The notes beneath the pieces are model-generated. The model was not told the origin of the DNA, made no database searches, and worked only from the letters and a program-made list of their open reading frames with translations. From the NCBI RefSeq assembly GCF_003732665.1, contig NZ_MOBP01000012.1, forward strand, positions 62,001 through 126,000: 64,000 nt of DNA, read 5' to 3'. Positions 8,832 to 18,479 of this stretch are shown here, piece by piece. Within the stretch, counting starts at the first letter, position 1. Every line of letters begins with the position of its first letter. The DNA comes from Pseudomonas frederiksbergensis (GTDB lineage Bacteria; Pseudomonadota; Gammaproteobacteria; Pseudomonadales; Pseudomonadaceae). A program made the translations under genes and the position numbers.

Positions 8832-9983
8832 TCAATGACGAATCAATCTGGCCGTCGCACTGACAAATACCAGTAGAAAGATCAACCCGCCCAACGCGAA
8901 TGGCAAACTGCTCAGTTGGGCGATCGCCCCGATAAATACGGGACCTATCAGAATCCCTGCGTAGCCCATCGAGATGACAGCGGGGATGGCTACCGCCTGT
9001 GGCATTCGTTGCTGGCGACCTACAGCGGTAAAGAGCACAGGGACGATATTTGAGCATCCAGCACCCACCAGCGCGTAGCCAATCAGGGACGCGGCCCAGC
9101 CATCGATTCCAAGCGACACGATCATGCCTGCGGCTGCGCAGAGTCCGCCAAGCGCAACGACGCGCACGCCGCCCAGTTTGCTGACGATGGCATCTCCTGT
9201 CAGGCGGCCCACAGTCATCGCAGCGGCGAAGGAGGCGTAGCCCAAGCCGGCGATGCTCGGCTCCAACCCGCGATTCGAGACAAGGAAAACCGCGCTCCAG
9301 TCGAGCATTGCACCTTCAGTGAGGAAGACGATGAAACAGAGCACCCCTAAAAACAGCACGATCCCCCTGGGTACCGCGAACAATGGCCCGCCCCGTTCAG
9401 TGCCATATGTCAGCAAAGCAGGCGCTGCCTTGTAGAGCGCTCCTAAGACGGCGGCAACGACACATATCGCAGCAATCAACGGATGCAGGCCCAGGGTCAG
9501 CAAAGCGGTCATCGCCCCGGCGCCCAATATGCCTCCGACGCTGTAAAGGCCATGGAAGCCGGACTGAAGTGCCTGCCCGCTGTTTTTCTCGACGATGACG
9601 GACTGTATGTTCATGGCGCAATCAAGCATGCCCATGCTGGCCCCGAAAACAACGACGGCGATGACCAGTCCGGGCAACCACGCCACGGTGCTCAACAGTG
9701 GAAAAACGGCGCACAAGACAATCGTCGCCCAGATGACGACCGGGCGGCATCCATAGTGTGCGGTGAGATATCCAGCGAAGGGCATGGCCACAATAGATCC
9801 ACCGCCCAGCCCAAGCAGCAACAACCCCAGGCCGCCATCGTCCAGGCCAGCGCGGGCTTTAACCAATGGGACCATAGGCGCCCATGCGGACATGAGTAAG
9901 CCTGCAATCAGGAAGGCGACGCGTGTAGACATCCGCTCGCTGTGGTTAGCCGTGGGTACCAACACCCGCGATGGCGCATTCAT
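8832..9983 (-). CDS. MFS transporter, YbjJ-like
   Basis: The 383-residue protein has about 12 hydrophobic segments and the glycine-rich repeats of major facilitator carriers (for example GLGLLLLGLGGGSIVAMP near the second span and YGCRPVV after it). The overall pattern resembles the E. coli YbjJ branch; the substrate is unknown. It is the last gene of a leftward run that starts with proV at 15728, 65 bases after a GbdR-like regulator gene. Uptake or efflux of an amine-related metabolite is therefore a reasonable guess. No clear terminator follows. Confidence 0.75.
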   Translation of the reverse strand: MNAPSRVLVPTANHSERMSTRVAFLIAGLLMSAWAPMVPLVKARAGLDDGGLGLLLLGLGGGSIVAMPFAGYLTAHYGCRPVVIWATIVLCAVFPLLSTVAWLPGLVIAVVVFGASMGMLDCAMNIQSVIVEKNSGQALQSGFHGLYSVGGILGAGAMTALLTLGLHPLIAAICVVAAVLGALYKAAPALLTYGTERGGPLFAVPRGIVLFLGVLCFIVFLTEGAMLDWSAVFLVSNRGLEPSIAGLGYASFAAAMTVGRLTGDAIVSKLGGVRVVALGGLCAAAGMIVSLGIDGWAASLIGYALVGAGCSNIVPVLFTAVGRQQRMPQAVAIPAVISMGYAGILIGPVFIGAIAQLSSLPFALGGLIFLLVFVSATARLIRH

Positions 9984-10048
9984 AATTCTCGGTAATCCTT
10001 ATCGATGATGTTCGCCATCGTTTGTTCGGCTTGGACAGTGCGGAAAAC

Positions 10049-11083
10049 TTAGCGCCTGCGCTCATACGTCGCTCTATAACTGCTTGGCGCGACGCCAAAG
10101 AAATCACGGAAGCGCATATGGAAGTTGGCGAAACTGCAGAAGCCGGTCGCAATCGCGATATCGGTGATAGGCCGATTGCTCTGCAGAATAAGTTGCCGCG
10201 CTCGAGTCAAGCGCAGCTCAAGGTAGTAACGCGTGGGTGTAGCGCCGACGAAACGGCAGAAGCGACGTTCCAGTTGTCGTCGGGAAATGTTCACACACTC
10301 AGCTAGTTCGTCGATCGATAGCGGCTCTTCGATGTTCTTTTGCATCAGTTCCAAAGCGAGCTTCAGGGTCTGGGGCAAGGTGGGGTCAGAGTCAACTATG
10401 ACAGTCGATATCCCGGAGACTTCAGAGGTTTGGTCGCAACTGAGTATTTCCTCGACAGCATGGGTCACTGACACGCCTTGTTTAGCGGTGATGAGCTCCA
10501 GCATCATGCGTAACGAGCTACTGGCGCCGGCGCACGTGATACGGTTTCGATCGATTACGTGCGTTCGACGAGAGACCAGCACCTTGGGGAAGACATCCTC
10601 CATCATCGCTCGTCCGTCGGGATGGAAGGCACACTCGACGCCGTCCATCAGTTGAGCTTCTGCCAGAAAAAATGCCCCGTTCCACAAACCGCCCATGGTC
10701 GCGCCAAGGGAGGCGGCGTTACGCAGCTTGCGCCGTAATAGCGAGTCGCTGATCAGCTTCACGCGCAATCCGCCGACGACGATGAGAACGTCGATCCAGT
10801 CCGGTAGTTGTGGTAGCTCCAGGTCTGCTGAAATCGCAATTCCCAGGTCGCTCATCACCAGACGGCTCCTGATGCCCACAGTCAACACATCAAACGCCGG
10901 TGTATCGCTAATCAGGTTCGCAGTCACCAGCGCATCGATAGCGCCGGTGAACGACATCATCGAGAAATTGTTCAATAGCACGAACGCTACACGAGTCACC
11001 GCCTGCGGCTTTATTGGTTTCTGCGCCGTATAGGAGTACCCCATGTTCTTGTCTTTGAGCACGCTCTCGAATACGAATGGCAT
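10049..11083 (-). CDS. GlxA/GbdR-type AraC regulator (DJ-1/PfpI domain plus HTH)
   Basis: This 344-residue protein has an N-terminal DJ-1/PfpI-like domain (VAFVLLNNFSMMSFTGAIDAL, then a segment ending LIVVGG) and a C-terminal AraC-type double helix-turn-helix (SIDELAECVNISRRQLERRF and ITDIAIATGFCSFANFHMRF). This is the architecture of GbdR, CdhR and ArgR, which in Pseudomonas sense glycine betaine/dimethylglycine, carnitine or arginine. Its place inside the betaine transporter operon supports a betaine-type ligand. The nucleophile region reads GLWNGAFFLAEA, so the catalytic Cys of DJ-1 proteases is absent, as in the regulators. GAGGATTT precedes the ATG. Confidence 0.85.
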   Translation of the reverse strand: MPFVFESVLKDKNMGYSYTAQKPIKPQAVTRVAFVLLNNFSMMSFTGAIDALVTANLISDTPAFDVLTVGIRSRLVMSDLGIAISADLELPQLPDWIDVLIVVGGLRVKLISDSLLRRKLRNAASLGATMGGLWNGAFFLAEAQLMDGVECAFHPDGRAMMEDVFPKVLVSRRTHVIDRNRITCAGASSSLRMMLELITAKQGVSVTHAVEEILSCDQTSEVSGISTVIVDSDPTLPQTLKLALELMQKNIEEPLSIDELAECVNISRRQLERRFCRFVGATPTRYYLELRLTRARQLILQSNRPITDIAIATGFCSFANFHMRFRDFFGVAPSSYRATYERRR

Positions 11084-11131
11084 AAATCCTCTTTGACCAC
11101 TGACCGAATAGCCGGGATACCGTAGCGCAGT

Positions 11132-12481
11132 CTAGGCAGCGGTTTTTGGAGCTGACAGCAACAAAGCAAAGAGTGATTGGCAGTCATCACTGCCGGGCAA
11201 TTTTTCAACACTGTTCTTGATGGCATTGCTGAGTGTGGTCCCCAAGCTGTCATCAGCCAGCAAATGGTATTTAGCGGTGAATTCGTCACTCGACATAGGG
11301 TGGCCGGGGTCGCCCTTGGCCGTCGCGGTCGGGCTGGTAAGACGCGTGCCGTCTTTCAGGGTAACCGTGACGCGAGACAGAATTTCCTTCGGGAACCGAG
11401 CGGAAAGGTCAGGCGCCTCATGAAGGGTTATTTTCGCGCTGACACTCAAGATGTCTGGCGCATGAATGGAATCCCCGGTGACCTCTTTAGGCCCGAGCTT
11501 TCCGCGAACGATCAAGGCAGCCAAGGGAAACGCCAGCGCATACTGGGCCTCGTCGGCATTCTTCGGAAAGTGCCCCTGCAAACACACAGACTCGTGGAAC
11601 GTTTCAACATCAATGGTCTCGATCAACTCGGCAGTGATGACGGGATGTGCCCGCATCAAATCACTCATGGCTGTGAGCGCCGGTTGCGCCCAGCGACATA
11701 CTGGCCACGGTTTGAAATATTGCTCGTCGATCTCCCAGCGGGTTCCGATGTCCTGCCAGAAAGTGGAAGTTTCCAAAGGTTCAACGGTGGCGGCAGGAGC
11801 GCCAGTGACACCGAGCTGTGCCATCAGTAGTGCATTCAGTCCGGCATACGCGCCGGCACCGTGGGCATCACGCAACATCGTCGGGAAGCTCACCAGTCGC
11901 ATCATCGGACACCTCGGACCAAAGTATTCCGCGATACCCAGCGCATGACGGAACGTCGTTTCATCAAGCTTCAGCAAGCGGGCGCCAGCGCAAACAACCC
12001 CGATCCCGGAAAAAGCCCCTGAGGCATGATATTCAGGGGCAGTAGCCATCAATGCCTGGCCCGCCCGTAACGCGGTCTCGTAACCGATGCACAGTACGCT
12101 GAGGAATTCTTCGCCGCTGATGTCTTTGCCCTGACCGAGATACGCATCGACCAACGCAACAATGGCCGGGACAACGGTTGCTCCCGCATGCCCCTTGGAG
12201 GTGAAGTGACCTTCATGTGCATCCAGGCTATCAACGCAGAAACCGCCTGCATATGCGGCGCCCAATGGATGGACGGATCTGCCGTCGAACCAGAGGCGGC
12301 TGGACAATTTGCTGGCAGCGTAATGGGTGTCAGCGTAGGTTTTGAGCATCACGCTGGTTTGATTGTCGCGAGCACCGGCGGCCACACCAATGATGTCGAG
12401 CAGGCAGGTTTTAACCAGCTCGCGAGTATACAGGGGCGCGTCCTTGTAACTGAAATTCTGGACGAATGAATACAACTGCAT
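11132..12481 (-). CDS. MmgE/PrpD family protein
   Basis: The 449-residue product shows the PrpD/MmgE signature features: the N-terminal LLDIIGVAAGARD helix, the LGAAYAGGFCVDSLDAHEGHFTSKGHAGA-like active-site stretch, and the KPWPVCRWAQPAL segment. Family members are 2-methylcitrate dehydratase, cis-aconitate decarboxylase or epimerases. The substrate here cannot be told and need not be methylcitrate. The start at 12481 gives the conserved N-terminus and has AGGAA upstream; the frame is open for 26 more codons. It lies 87 bases after proX in the transporter operon, which suggests work on the imported compound. Confidence 0.8.
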   Translation of the reverse strand: MQLYSFVQNFSYKDAPLYTRELVKTCLLDIIGVAAGARDNQTSVMLKTYADTHYAASKLSSRLWFDGRSVHPLGAAYAGGFCVDSLDAHEGHFTSKGHAGATVVPAIVALVDAYLGQGKDISGEEFLSVLCIGYETALRAGQALMATAPEYHASGAFSGIGVVCAGARLLKLDETTFRHALGIAEYFGPRCPMMRLVSFPTMLRDAHGAGAYAGLNALLMAQLGVTGAPAATVEPLETSTFWQDIGTRWEIDEQYFKPWPVCRWAQPALTAMSDLMRAHPVITAELIETIDVETFHESVCLQGHFPKNADEAQYALAFPLAALIVRGKLGPKEVTGDSIHAPDILSVSAKITLHEAPDLSARFPKEILSRVTVTLKDGTRLTSPTATAKGDPGHPMSSDEFTAKYHLLADDSLGTTLSNAIKNSVEKLPGSDDCQSLFALLLSAPKTAA

Positions 12482-12568
12482 TTCATGATTCCTGAATGAT
12501 GAACACCGAAGCGGATGAAAAAGTTGCCCGGGGAAGGGCAACCTTTTATGCAGATTCAAATGACGGGA

Positions 12569-13612
12569 CTAGTTTTTTGCGGTGGCGGTATTGGCCGCGG
12601 CGCGTGCGTCTGCCAGCCAGATGTCGTATTTCGCGCGATGGGCCGCAATCCATTCTTTGGCGTGACGAGTAATGTCAGCTGCACTTTTTTCGCCATTGTG
12701 CATTTTCAGATTTTGCGCGCTTTCATCGTCGGTAGTGATCTGCATTTCAGACAGGAACTTCACTGCAGCCGGATTTTTCTCGGCGAACTCTTTATTGATA
12801 ACCGCTCTGACACTGTCTACCGCGAAGCCCAGGTTTTTACCATTGAAGGTCGTGTTGACATCGTTTTTGCCACCTGGAAGATCCGTACGGGGCACGGTCA
12901 ACCACACAACATCTTTACCTTCGACCAAAACACCGGAGATCCACTGAGGTACCCAAGTGTAATAAAGAATCGGCTTGCCTTGTTTATAGCGAGCGATGGT
13001 GTCCGCCATCAAGGCAAAATAGGAGCCTTGGTTATTGGAAACGGTCTTCGTCAGGTCATAGGCTTTCATGTGGTGCGCAATGATGAGCTCACAGCCCCAA
13101 CCTGGGTTGCAACCCGTGAGGTCAGCTTTACCGTCACCATTGGCATCGAACAGTTTGGCAATTTCCGGCTTCTGCAAATCTGCGAGCGAGCTGATGTGGT
13201 GTTCGTCGGCCGTTTTTTTATCAATCATGTAGCCCTGCAACACGCCCGGCATGATAGAGCCGGTTTTCACCATCACCTCATCGCCGCCAGCCTTCTCGTA
13301 GAAAGACTTGTGCAGTTCCTCCCACAGATGCACCGAGAAATCCGCGTCACCATTGGCAATCGCAACCATCATGGTGGAATACTCGGTTTCCTTTGGTGTT
13401 TCAACGTCGTAGCCCAATTCTTTGAGACCCGCCATTGCAATCTCTCCACGAAACCGCTCTTCGGCGATCGATGGAAAGATCGGGGTGATGGATACACCTT
13501 TTCCGGGTTCCTGCGCCGTCGCGGCCGATGCGAACACAGGTGATACCGCTAAAACTAAAAGCGCCACAGAATGAATGAATTTCTGTTTTATTCCGAAGGT
13601 TGTGAAGTTCAT
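12569..13612 (-). CDS. proX: ProX-like periplasmic betaine-binding protein
   Basis: This 347-residue protein has a cleavable signal peptide of about 33 residues ending ASAATA, then an OpuAC/ProX-type substrate-binding domain. Recognisable parts are the VHLWEELH segment, TGCNPGWGCELI with two Cys (a disulfide in ProX), and YYTWVPQW. The scattered Trp/Tyr residues fit an aromatic cage for a quaternary ammonium group. It is encoded with ProW and ProV in one leftward operon. The ligand may be glycine betaine, proline betaine or a related compound; catabolic genes nearby favour a nutrient rather than an osmoprotectant role. Confidence 0.88.
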   Translation of the reverse strand: MNFTTFGIKQKFIHSVALLVLAVSPVFASAATAQEPGKGVSITPIFPSIAEERFRGEIAMAGLKELGYDVETPKETEYSTMMVAIANGDADFSVHLWEELHKSFYEKAGGDEVMVKTGSIMPGVLQGYMIDKKTADEHHISSLADLQKPEIAKLFDANGDGKADLTGCNPGWGCELIIAHHMKAYDLTKTVSNNQGSYFALMADTIARYKQGKPILYYTWVPQWISGVLVEGKDVVWLTVPRTDLPGGKNDVNTTFNGKNLGFAVDSVRAVINKEFAEKNPAAVKFLSEMQITTDDESAQNLKMHNGEKSAADITRHAKEWIAAHRAKYDIWLADARAAANTATAKN

Positions 13613-13677
13613 TATCGTTTACCTTGGCTGTTAAGAAGTTGGCATTTCTTTTGGTTCACAACGCGCCGCTAAGCGAA

Positions 13678-14643
13678 TTAACTTTCTTTGGGACTAGCTT
13701 CGATCTTTGTAATGGAGTTCTTTCTTTTCAGACGATAAACGACACCCGCTGGACCGGTCTGATACCAGTGTTCGCCTTTGGTTGCCCTGTTACTGCGTTC
13801 GCCCATGGCCTGGGTCAGGCGGTCGAGGAAAATCGCCAGCAGTACCAGGCCCAGTCCACCGACGGTCGCTAAGCCCATATCGAGCCGGCCAATCCCGCGA
13901 AGTACCATCATTCCCAAGCCCCCCACCGAAATCATTGATGCGATCACGACCATGGAAAGTGACAACATCAATGCCTGATTCAGACCGGCCATGATCGTCG
14001 GTGCCGCCAATGGAAGTTGGACCCGCCTCAGCATCTGGCGAGGGGTGCATCCAAAAGCTCGGGCCGCCTCGATCTTGTCTTCCGGTACCTGGCGAATGCC
14101 CAGATTGGTAAGCCTGACCAATGGCGCTACCGAAAAGATGATCGTGACCAGCACCCCAGGTACGTTGCCGATACCAAACAGCATCACCACGGGTACCAGG
14201 TAAACAAATGCGGGCAGTGTTTGCATGGCATCGAGTACCGGCCGCAGAAGCATTTCCAGCCGGTCACTCCGGGCACACAGGACTCCCAGCGGTATGCCAA
14301 TAACGGCGCAGAAGAACAGTGAAGTGAGCACCAAGGCGAGGGTGACCATGGCGTCACTCCATACGCCGATCACTCCCAGGAGGGTGAGGGTGACGAAACA
14401 AAGAATTCCAATCTTTTTCCCTCCCACCTGCCAGCCCAGGAGCGTCGCACAAATAATGAATATTGATGGAGGAATTGCCAACAATCCGAACTGAATTCCG
14501 TTAAGTACCTGATCAATTGGCCATCTAATCGAACGGAATATCTCGCGGAAATTATGAACCAGGTAATTCAGGGCAACTTCTACCCATTGGCCCAAAGGGA
14601 CGTTGAGGGATTGAAACGGGTCTAGAAAACTGAATTCGTTCAT
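13678..14643 (-). CDS. proW: ProW-like betaine ABC permease
   Basis: The 321-residue membrane protein belongs to the OpuAB/ProW permease family. It has a long N-terminal part before the first spans, about six to seven hydrophobic segments, and the cytoplasmic EAA-type loop [25 protein letters not shown] that contacts the ATPase. It lies 47 bases after proV and 65 before proX. Confidence 0.9.
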   Translation of the reverse strand: MNEFSFLDPFQSLNVPLGQWVEVALNYLVHNFREIFRSIRWPIDQVLNGIQFGLLAIPPSIFIICATLLGWQVGGKKIGILCFVTLTLLGVIGVWSDAMVTLALVLTSLFFCAVIGIPLGVLCARSDRLEMLLRPVLDAMQTLPAFVYLVPVVMLFGIGNVPGVLVTIIFSVAPLVRLTNLGIRQVPEDKIEAARAFGCTPRQMLRRVQLPLAAPTIMAGLNQALMLSLSMVVIASMISVGGLGMMVLRGIGRLDMGLATVGGLGLVLLAIFLDRLTQAMGERSNRATKGEHWYQTGPAGVVYRLKRKNSITKIEASPKES

Positions 14644-14690
14644 GTCATCACCTGAATATCCGAGCCTGGCAAGCGAGCAAATAGAGATTA

Positions 14691-15728
14691 TTAGTGCCGG
14701 CTCATTGTCTGAAGCAGTAGGCTCTTGGAGATCGTGCCTTTGAACACACCCTGACGATCCAGCACAGCAACTGGATTAATGGCATCAGCAACAATGTGAA
14801 AGACGTCCTGCAGGAGTACATCGTCGCGCAGCGTAGGCGTAGATTGATCCATGGCATACGGATGCTCGGCACAGATCTTGGCAACGTCGCCAGCTTTGAG
14901 GATCTTCGAGGCATCAAAGCCTTTGAAGAAAGCTCTGACGTAATCGTTCGCGGGGCTGCAAAGCAGCTCTTGCGGGGTACCGATCTGTACCACCCGGCCA
15001 CCCTCCATGATTGCAATGCGATGGCCGATGCGAATCGCCTCTTCAATGTCATGGGAGATGAAGATGATGGTGCGATGCTGTTCTGCCTGCAGGCGGATCA
15101 GTTCGCCCTGCATTTCGTGGCGAATCAACGGGTCGAGTGCCGAGAAGGCTTCGTCCATCAGCAGGATGGCGGGGTCATTGGCCAGCGCTCGGGCCAGGCC
15201 TACCCGCTGTTGCATACCGCCGGACAGTTGGTGCGGATAGCTGTAGGCGTGGCCATCGAGCCCCACCTGTTTGAGTGCATCGAGTGCACGCTTATGCCGT
15301 TCACTTTCCTCGACGCCCGAGATTTCCAGGCCGAAGGCAACGTTGTCGATCACACTCATGTGGGGCATCAGGGCAAACGACTGGAACACCATGCTCATGT
15401 CTTTGCGGCGAACGCTGAGGAGATCAGCATCCGACAGACCGGTGATTTCCTGGCCATTGAGATGAATGGTTCCCGAGGTTGGCTCGATCAGGCGATTGAA
15501 CAACCGCACCATCGTCGACTTCCCGGAACCGGAAAGCCCCATGATGACGAAAATCTCTCCACGTTTTACGGAGAAACTGGCATCAAAAACGCCAACGACT
15601 TGCCCGGTTTTGCTGAAGATTTCACTTTTATCAGCACCGCGAGCCAGCATCTCCATCGCGAGCTTTGGCTGAGCACCAAAGACTTTGTAAATGTTTTTTA
15701 CCGAGAGTATCTCGTCACCAAGACTCAT
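14691..15728 (-). CDS. proV: ProV-like betaine ABC ATPase
   Basis: The 345-residue protein contains Walker [10 protein letters not shown] (64-72), the signature LSGGMQQ (168-174) and Walker B ILLMDE (188-193). A C-terminal regulatory region of about 80 residues resembles one CBS-type module. It is shorter than E. coli ProV (400), which has a fuller pair of CBS domains. ATP hydrolysis drives betaine uptake with ProW and ProX. It is the first gene of a leftward operon whose upstream region holds a LysR-type box shared with other promoters of the locus. Confidence 0.9.
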   Translation of the reverse strand: MSLGDEILSVKNIYKVFGAQPKLAMEMLARGADKSEIFSKTGQVVGVFDASFSVKRGEIFVIMGLSGSGKSTMVRLFNRLIEPTSGTIHLNGQEITGLSDADLLSVRRKDMSMVFQSFALMPHMSVIDNVAFGLEISGVEESERHKRALDALKQVGLDGHAYSYPHQLSGGMQQRVGLARALANDPAILLMDEAFSALDPLIRHEMQGELIRLQAEQHRTIIFISHDIEEAIRIGHRIAIMEGGRVVQIGTPQELLCSPANDYVRAFFKGFDASKILKAGDVAKICAEHPYAMDQSTPTLRDDVLLQDVFHIVADAINPVAVLDRQGVFKGTISKSLLLQTMSRH

Positions 15729-16176
15729 AACCCCTCCTGCTGCAAATACGACGTAAGATCAAGAATTTGGATATACGTATCTTGATCAGTGAAGACGGTG
15801 CTTATGGGGGCAGTCAAGCGGGGAGAAAGGTTGCGAGTTAGTCATTGTGACCATCCTCTTTATTATGTGATGTTTATTATTCTTGTTTTATCGGCGCTGT
15901 ATTAATCGCTGCCTTGAGACCCAAGTTATTACCTTATAGAGTCAGCGTCTAACAACATTTCTTCCCGCCAATCAATAACGTCATGTTATCAATAAATGAA
16001 TCGTGTCAATTTGCGACTACGAAAGTACTGTTTGCGAAGGCGACTACTGCTGGCCCTGTCTTAGACCCTCTGTTTCAGCTACGCTCCGGCGTAGGCTCTA
16101 GGTGGAACCTTCTCGCCGATCTCATCGCTAACGGCCCTCCAAACGGCCCCGAACCGGATATTCAATACTCTAGGTT
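15729..16176. promoter_or_regulatory. Divergent control region between proV and the LysR gene
   Basis: No convincing gene lies in these 448 bases. The stretch 15851-15915 is AT-rich, and an ATAAC-N5-GTTAT element sits at 15975-15989. The region must hold promoters for the leftward transporter operon and the rightward LysR gene. Confidence 0.6.
15975..15989. promoter_or_regulatory. LysR-type box, copy 1 (ATAAC-N5-GTTAT)
   Basis: ATAACGTCATGTTAT is an interrupted palindrome of the T-N11-A form bound by LysR regulators. Related copies occur at 18911-18925 and 25699-25715, in front of other genes of the locus. The likely binder is the adjacent LysR protein. Confidence 0.5.
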
Positions 16177-17130
16177 ATGGTTAAGCACATCGATCCAGAC
16201 ATGACGCTGCTGAAAATGCCGTCCCTGAAAGCAGTGAAGTCATTCGTAGCCGCTGCCAAATACCAAAGCTTTACGCGTGCGGCTGAAGCGCTGTGCGTTA
16301 CGCAAGCGGCAATCAGTCGTCAGATTCGGGAGCTTGAAACGTACCTTGGGGTGGATCTCTTCAAGAGGGTGGGGCGAGCAGTCGAGTTGACGGAAGCCGG
16401 ATCGATCTTTTTTGATGCAGCACAATTATCTTTCGTCAACATTTCCCAGGCGGCGGAGCGCATTCGCACCAACAATGCAGGCAAGCGCACATTAACACTT
16501 TGCTGTTCTCCGGCGTTTTCAGCCCTCTGGCTCGCAGCGAAGTTGCCAGGTTTTTTTACCAGGAACACAGACATCGACCTCAATCTGGTCACCACTCAAA
16601 ACTTCCTGTCGATGGAACCGGGTGTCACTCCAGACATCTTCATCACCAAAATGGCCAGGATTCAGGATGGTTACCGCAGTTATCCGTTGTTTCACGACGT
16701 CATCTATCCGGTGTGCACACCTCGTTACAAAGAGGAGCACCCTGAGCTGTCCAGCCTCGAAGGATTACGCGACGGGGTTTTGCTTAACCTAAGCCCATAT
16801 GGCAGATCCCAGGTGGCGGAGCACGTTGATTGGGGCGTTTGGCTGGCTTATCACGATGTTGATATCGAAAAACGCCCCCACGACAGCCCTCACGTTTTCA
16901 ACGCCAACGACTACAACCTGGTCATCAGCATGGTACTGACCCATCAGGGCGTAGCCCTCGGATGGAATCATCTGGTTGCAACCCTGGTTGAAAACGGCAC
17001 GCTGATTCGGCCGATCGAAGAGGAAGTGGTTCTCCATGAAAGTCAGCACTATCTGACATTTCGTGAAGACCGGATCAATGACGACGCTTGTTGCCGGCTA
17101 CGCGACTGGATTCTGGCCCAGTTTTCCTGA
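16177..17130 (+). CDS. LysR-family regulator, GcvA-like
   Basis: The 317-residue protein has an N-terminal winged helix (FVAAAKYQSFTRAAEALCVTQAAISRQIRELE) and a C-terminal periplasmic-binding-type effector domain. The N-terminus resembles GcvA-type regulators of amine and amino-acid metabolism. It is transcribed away from the ProVWX operon and toward the Rieske gene. The T-N11-A boxes at three promoters in the neighbourhood are probable targets. ATG 16177 is used; ATG 16201 also keeps the whole HTH, and neither has a strong ribosome site. Confidence 0.85.
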   Translation: MVKHIDPDMTLLKMPSLKAVKSFVAAAKYQSFTRAAEALCVTQAAISRQIRELETYLGVDLFKRVGRAVELTEAGSIFFDAAQLSFVNISQAAERIRTNNAGKRTLTLCCSPAFSALWLAAKLPGFFTRNTDIDLNLVTTQNFLSMEPGVTPDIFITKMARIQDGYRSYPLFHDVIYPVCTPRYKEEHPELSSLEGLRDGVLLNLSPYGRSQVAEHVDWGVWLAYHDVDIEKRPHDSPHVFNANDYNLVISMVLTHQGVALGWNHLVATLVENGTLIRPIEEEVVLHESQHYLTFREDRINDDACCRLRDWILAQFS

Positions 17131-17199
17131 GCCGCCTGGAAGAAAGGAGCACGGGCAGTGGCGGGGAGGGAGTGTGGATTGAAGGTCCGAATCAAGATA

Positions 17200-17232
17200 C
17201 CGGTGGTGATCATTCGTGGTTCTCACCACCGG
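17200..17232. terminator. Hairpin between convergent genes
   Basis: CCGGTGGTGA (17200-17209) and TCACCACCGG (17223-17232) form a perfect 10-bp stem with a 13-base loop between the LysR gene and the oppositely oriented Rieske gene. No long T-run follows on either strand, but the position fits a bidirectional terminator. Confidence 0.5.
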
Positions 17233-17243
17233 CAGTCCTGCAC

Positions 17244-18479
17244 TTAGCCGACAGATCTTAACGGGATCGTGTCATTGAGCTGCTCAAGCATCGTTTTGCA
17301 GTACCAGTCATCAAACTGGCACACACCGATTTCGCTGGCCACCGATAAAGGGCCTGGCTCGAAAGCTGGAGAGCTGACACCCACCTGTGCGCCTTCAACC
17401 AAGGTGCGATCCTGGTCATTGGTTGCAAGCCAAACCTTGGTCAGGCGATCGATGTCGTAGTCGACACCTTCCTGCGCGTCTTTCTTGACGAGCCATTTTG
17501 TAGTGACCATCGTCTCGCCTGGACCGATGGGCAGAACGCGGAAGCTCAGCGCGTGATCGCCCAGAAAGTGGTTCCAGGTGGATGGATAGTTGAAGTAAAG
17601 CAGCGCACCGATGTTGGCTTCACCGGTAGTATCCAAGCGACCGGCAACCGCAGGCTTGCCATCCATGGTGTAGCTGACGGCCCCGGAAAAAAGGGGGATG
17701 CGCGTCATGCGGAAGCGACCGTCATCATCCATGACCAATCGGCTCGGCAAACCTGCCGCCTCGCAGCGATCCCAATGCTCTTTGAGTTCGAGATCTTCAT
17801 CGCCTCCAGCGCCGCCCACTGATGGGTTGTCCACGAATGAGTGCATCAATTCCGGGTGAGTAAAATCGCAGTGGTAGCACTCGCGGTTGTTCTCGAAAAC
17901 CAGTTTCCAGTTGCCTTTTTCGATGATGTTCGACTCAAACGCGACTTTGCAGTCGTCCAGGTTATGCGGCGCAACGAAAGGGGTGACGGATTTTCTGAAC
18001 GACGAAAAGTCTGGGGCGATATCTGCCACGCACACGTAGATATACGTTTCGACCACCTCACAGTGCACGGACTTCAACCCATGCTGAGACTTGTCGAAAT
18101 CGTCCGCCATGTTGCCGGCGAACAGCAGGCGGCCATCCAGTTCGAATGTCCATTTGTGGTAAGGGCACACCAGCTTGGCGACCTTGCCGCTGGCTTCCGG
18201 GCACACCTTGGAACCGCGATGGCGACAGGCGTTGTGAAACGCACGAATCTGCCTGTCTGCACCGCGCACGATAGCGACAGGGTAATCGCCGATTTGCAGC
18301 GACAGGTATTGACCCGACTTCTCCAGCTCAAATGTGTGCCCTGCGAAGATCCAGCTTTTGTGCCAGATCCGTTCCAGATCCTGCCTGTAAACGTCGGGAT
18401 CGCTATAAAGGGCACCTGGCAGCGCGTGGTCAGGCTTGCGCTGCGCGATTAGATTTGAAACTGCCGATTTAGTGCTCAC
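17244..18479 (-). CDS. Rieske oxygenase, stachydrine/glycine betaine demethylase type (Stc2/GbcA-like)
   Basis: The 411-residue product has a Rieske [2Fe-2S] domain with CRHRG (C85, H87) and CPYH (C105, H108). Its catalytic domain carries the mononuclear iron motif NNRECYHCDFTHPE (H203, H208); the third ligand is probably the Asp in FDDWY near the C-terminus. This signature is shared by GbcA (glycine betaine) and Stc2 (proline betaine). Segments such as FELEKSGQYLSLQIGDYPVAIVRGAD and PSTWNHFLGDHALSFRVLPIGP recall Stc2 more closely. Predicted reaction: O2- and NADH-dependent removal of one N-methyl as formaldehyde. GTG 18479 with GGAG upstream is chosen; a TTG at 18503 is possible. No reductase partner is encoded in the window. 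Confidence 0.82.
   Translation of the reverse strand: MSTKSAVSNLIAQRKPDHALPGALYSDPDVYRQDLERIWHKSWIFAGHTFELEKSGQYLSLQIGDYPVAIVRGADRQIRAFHNACRHRGSKVCPEASGKVAKLVCPYHKWTFELDGRLLFAGNMADDFDKSQHGLKSVHCEVVETYIYVCVADIAPDFSSFRKSVTPFVAPHNLDDCKVAFESNIIEKGNWKLVFENNRECYHCDFTHPELMHSFVDNPSVGGAGGDEDLELKEHWDRCEAAGLPSRLVMDDDGRFRMTRIPLFSGAVSYTMDGKPAVAGRLDTTGEANIGALLYFNYPSTWNHFLGDHALSFRVLPIGPGETMVTTKWLVKKDAQEGVDYDIDRLTKVWLATNDQDRTLVEGAQVGVSSPAFEPGPLSVASEIGVCQFDDWYCKTMLEQLNDTIPLRSVG

Noticed and set aside
15983-16204. Plus-strand frame of 73 codons upstream of the LysR gene
   Set aside because: No ribosome site or recognisable sequence; it overlaps the LysR start and lies in a control region containing a LysR box.
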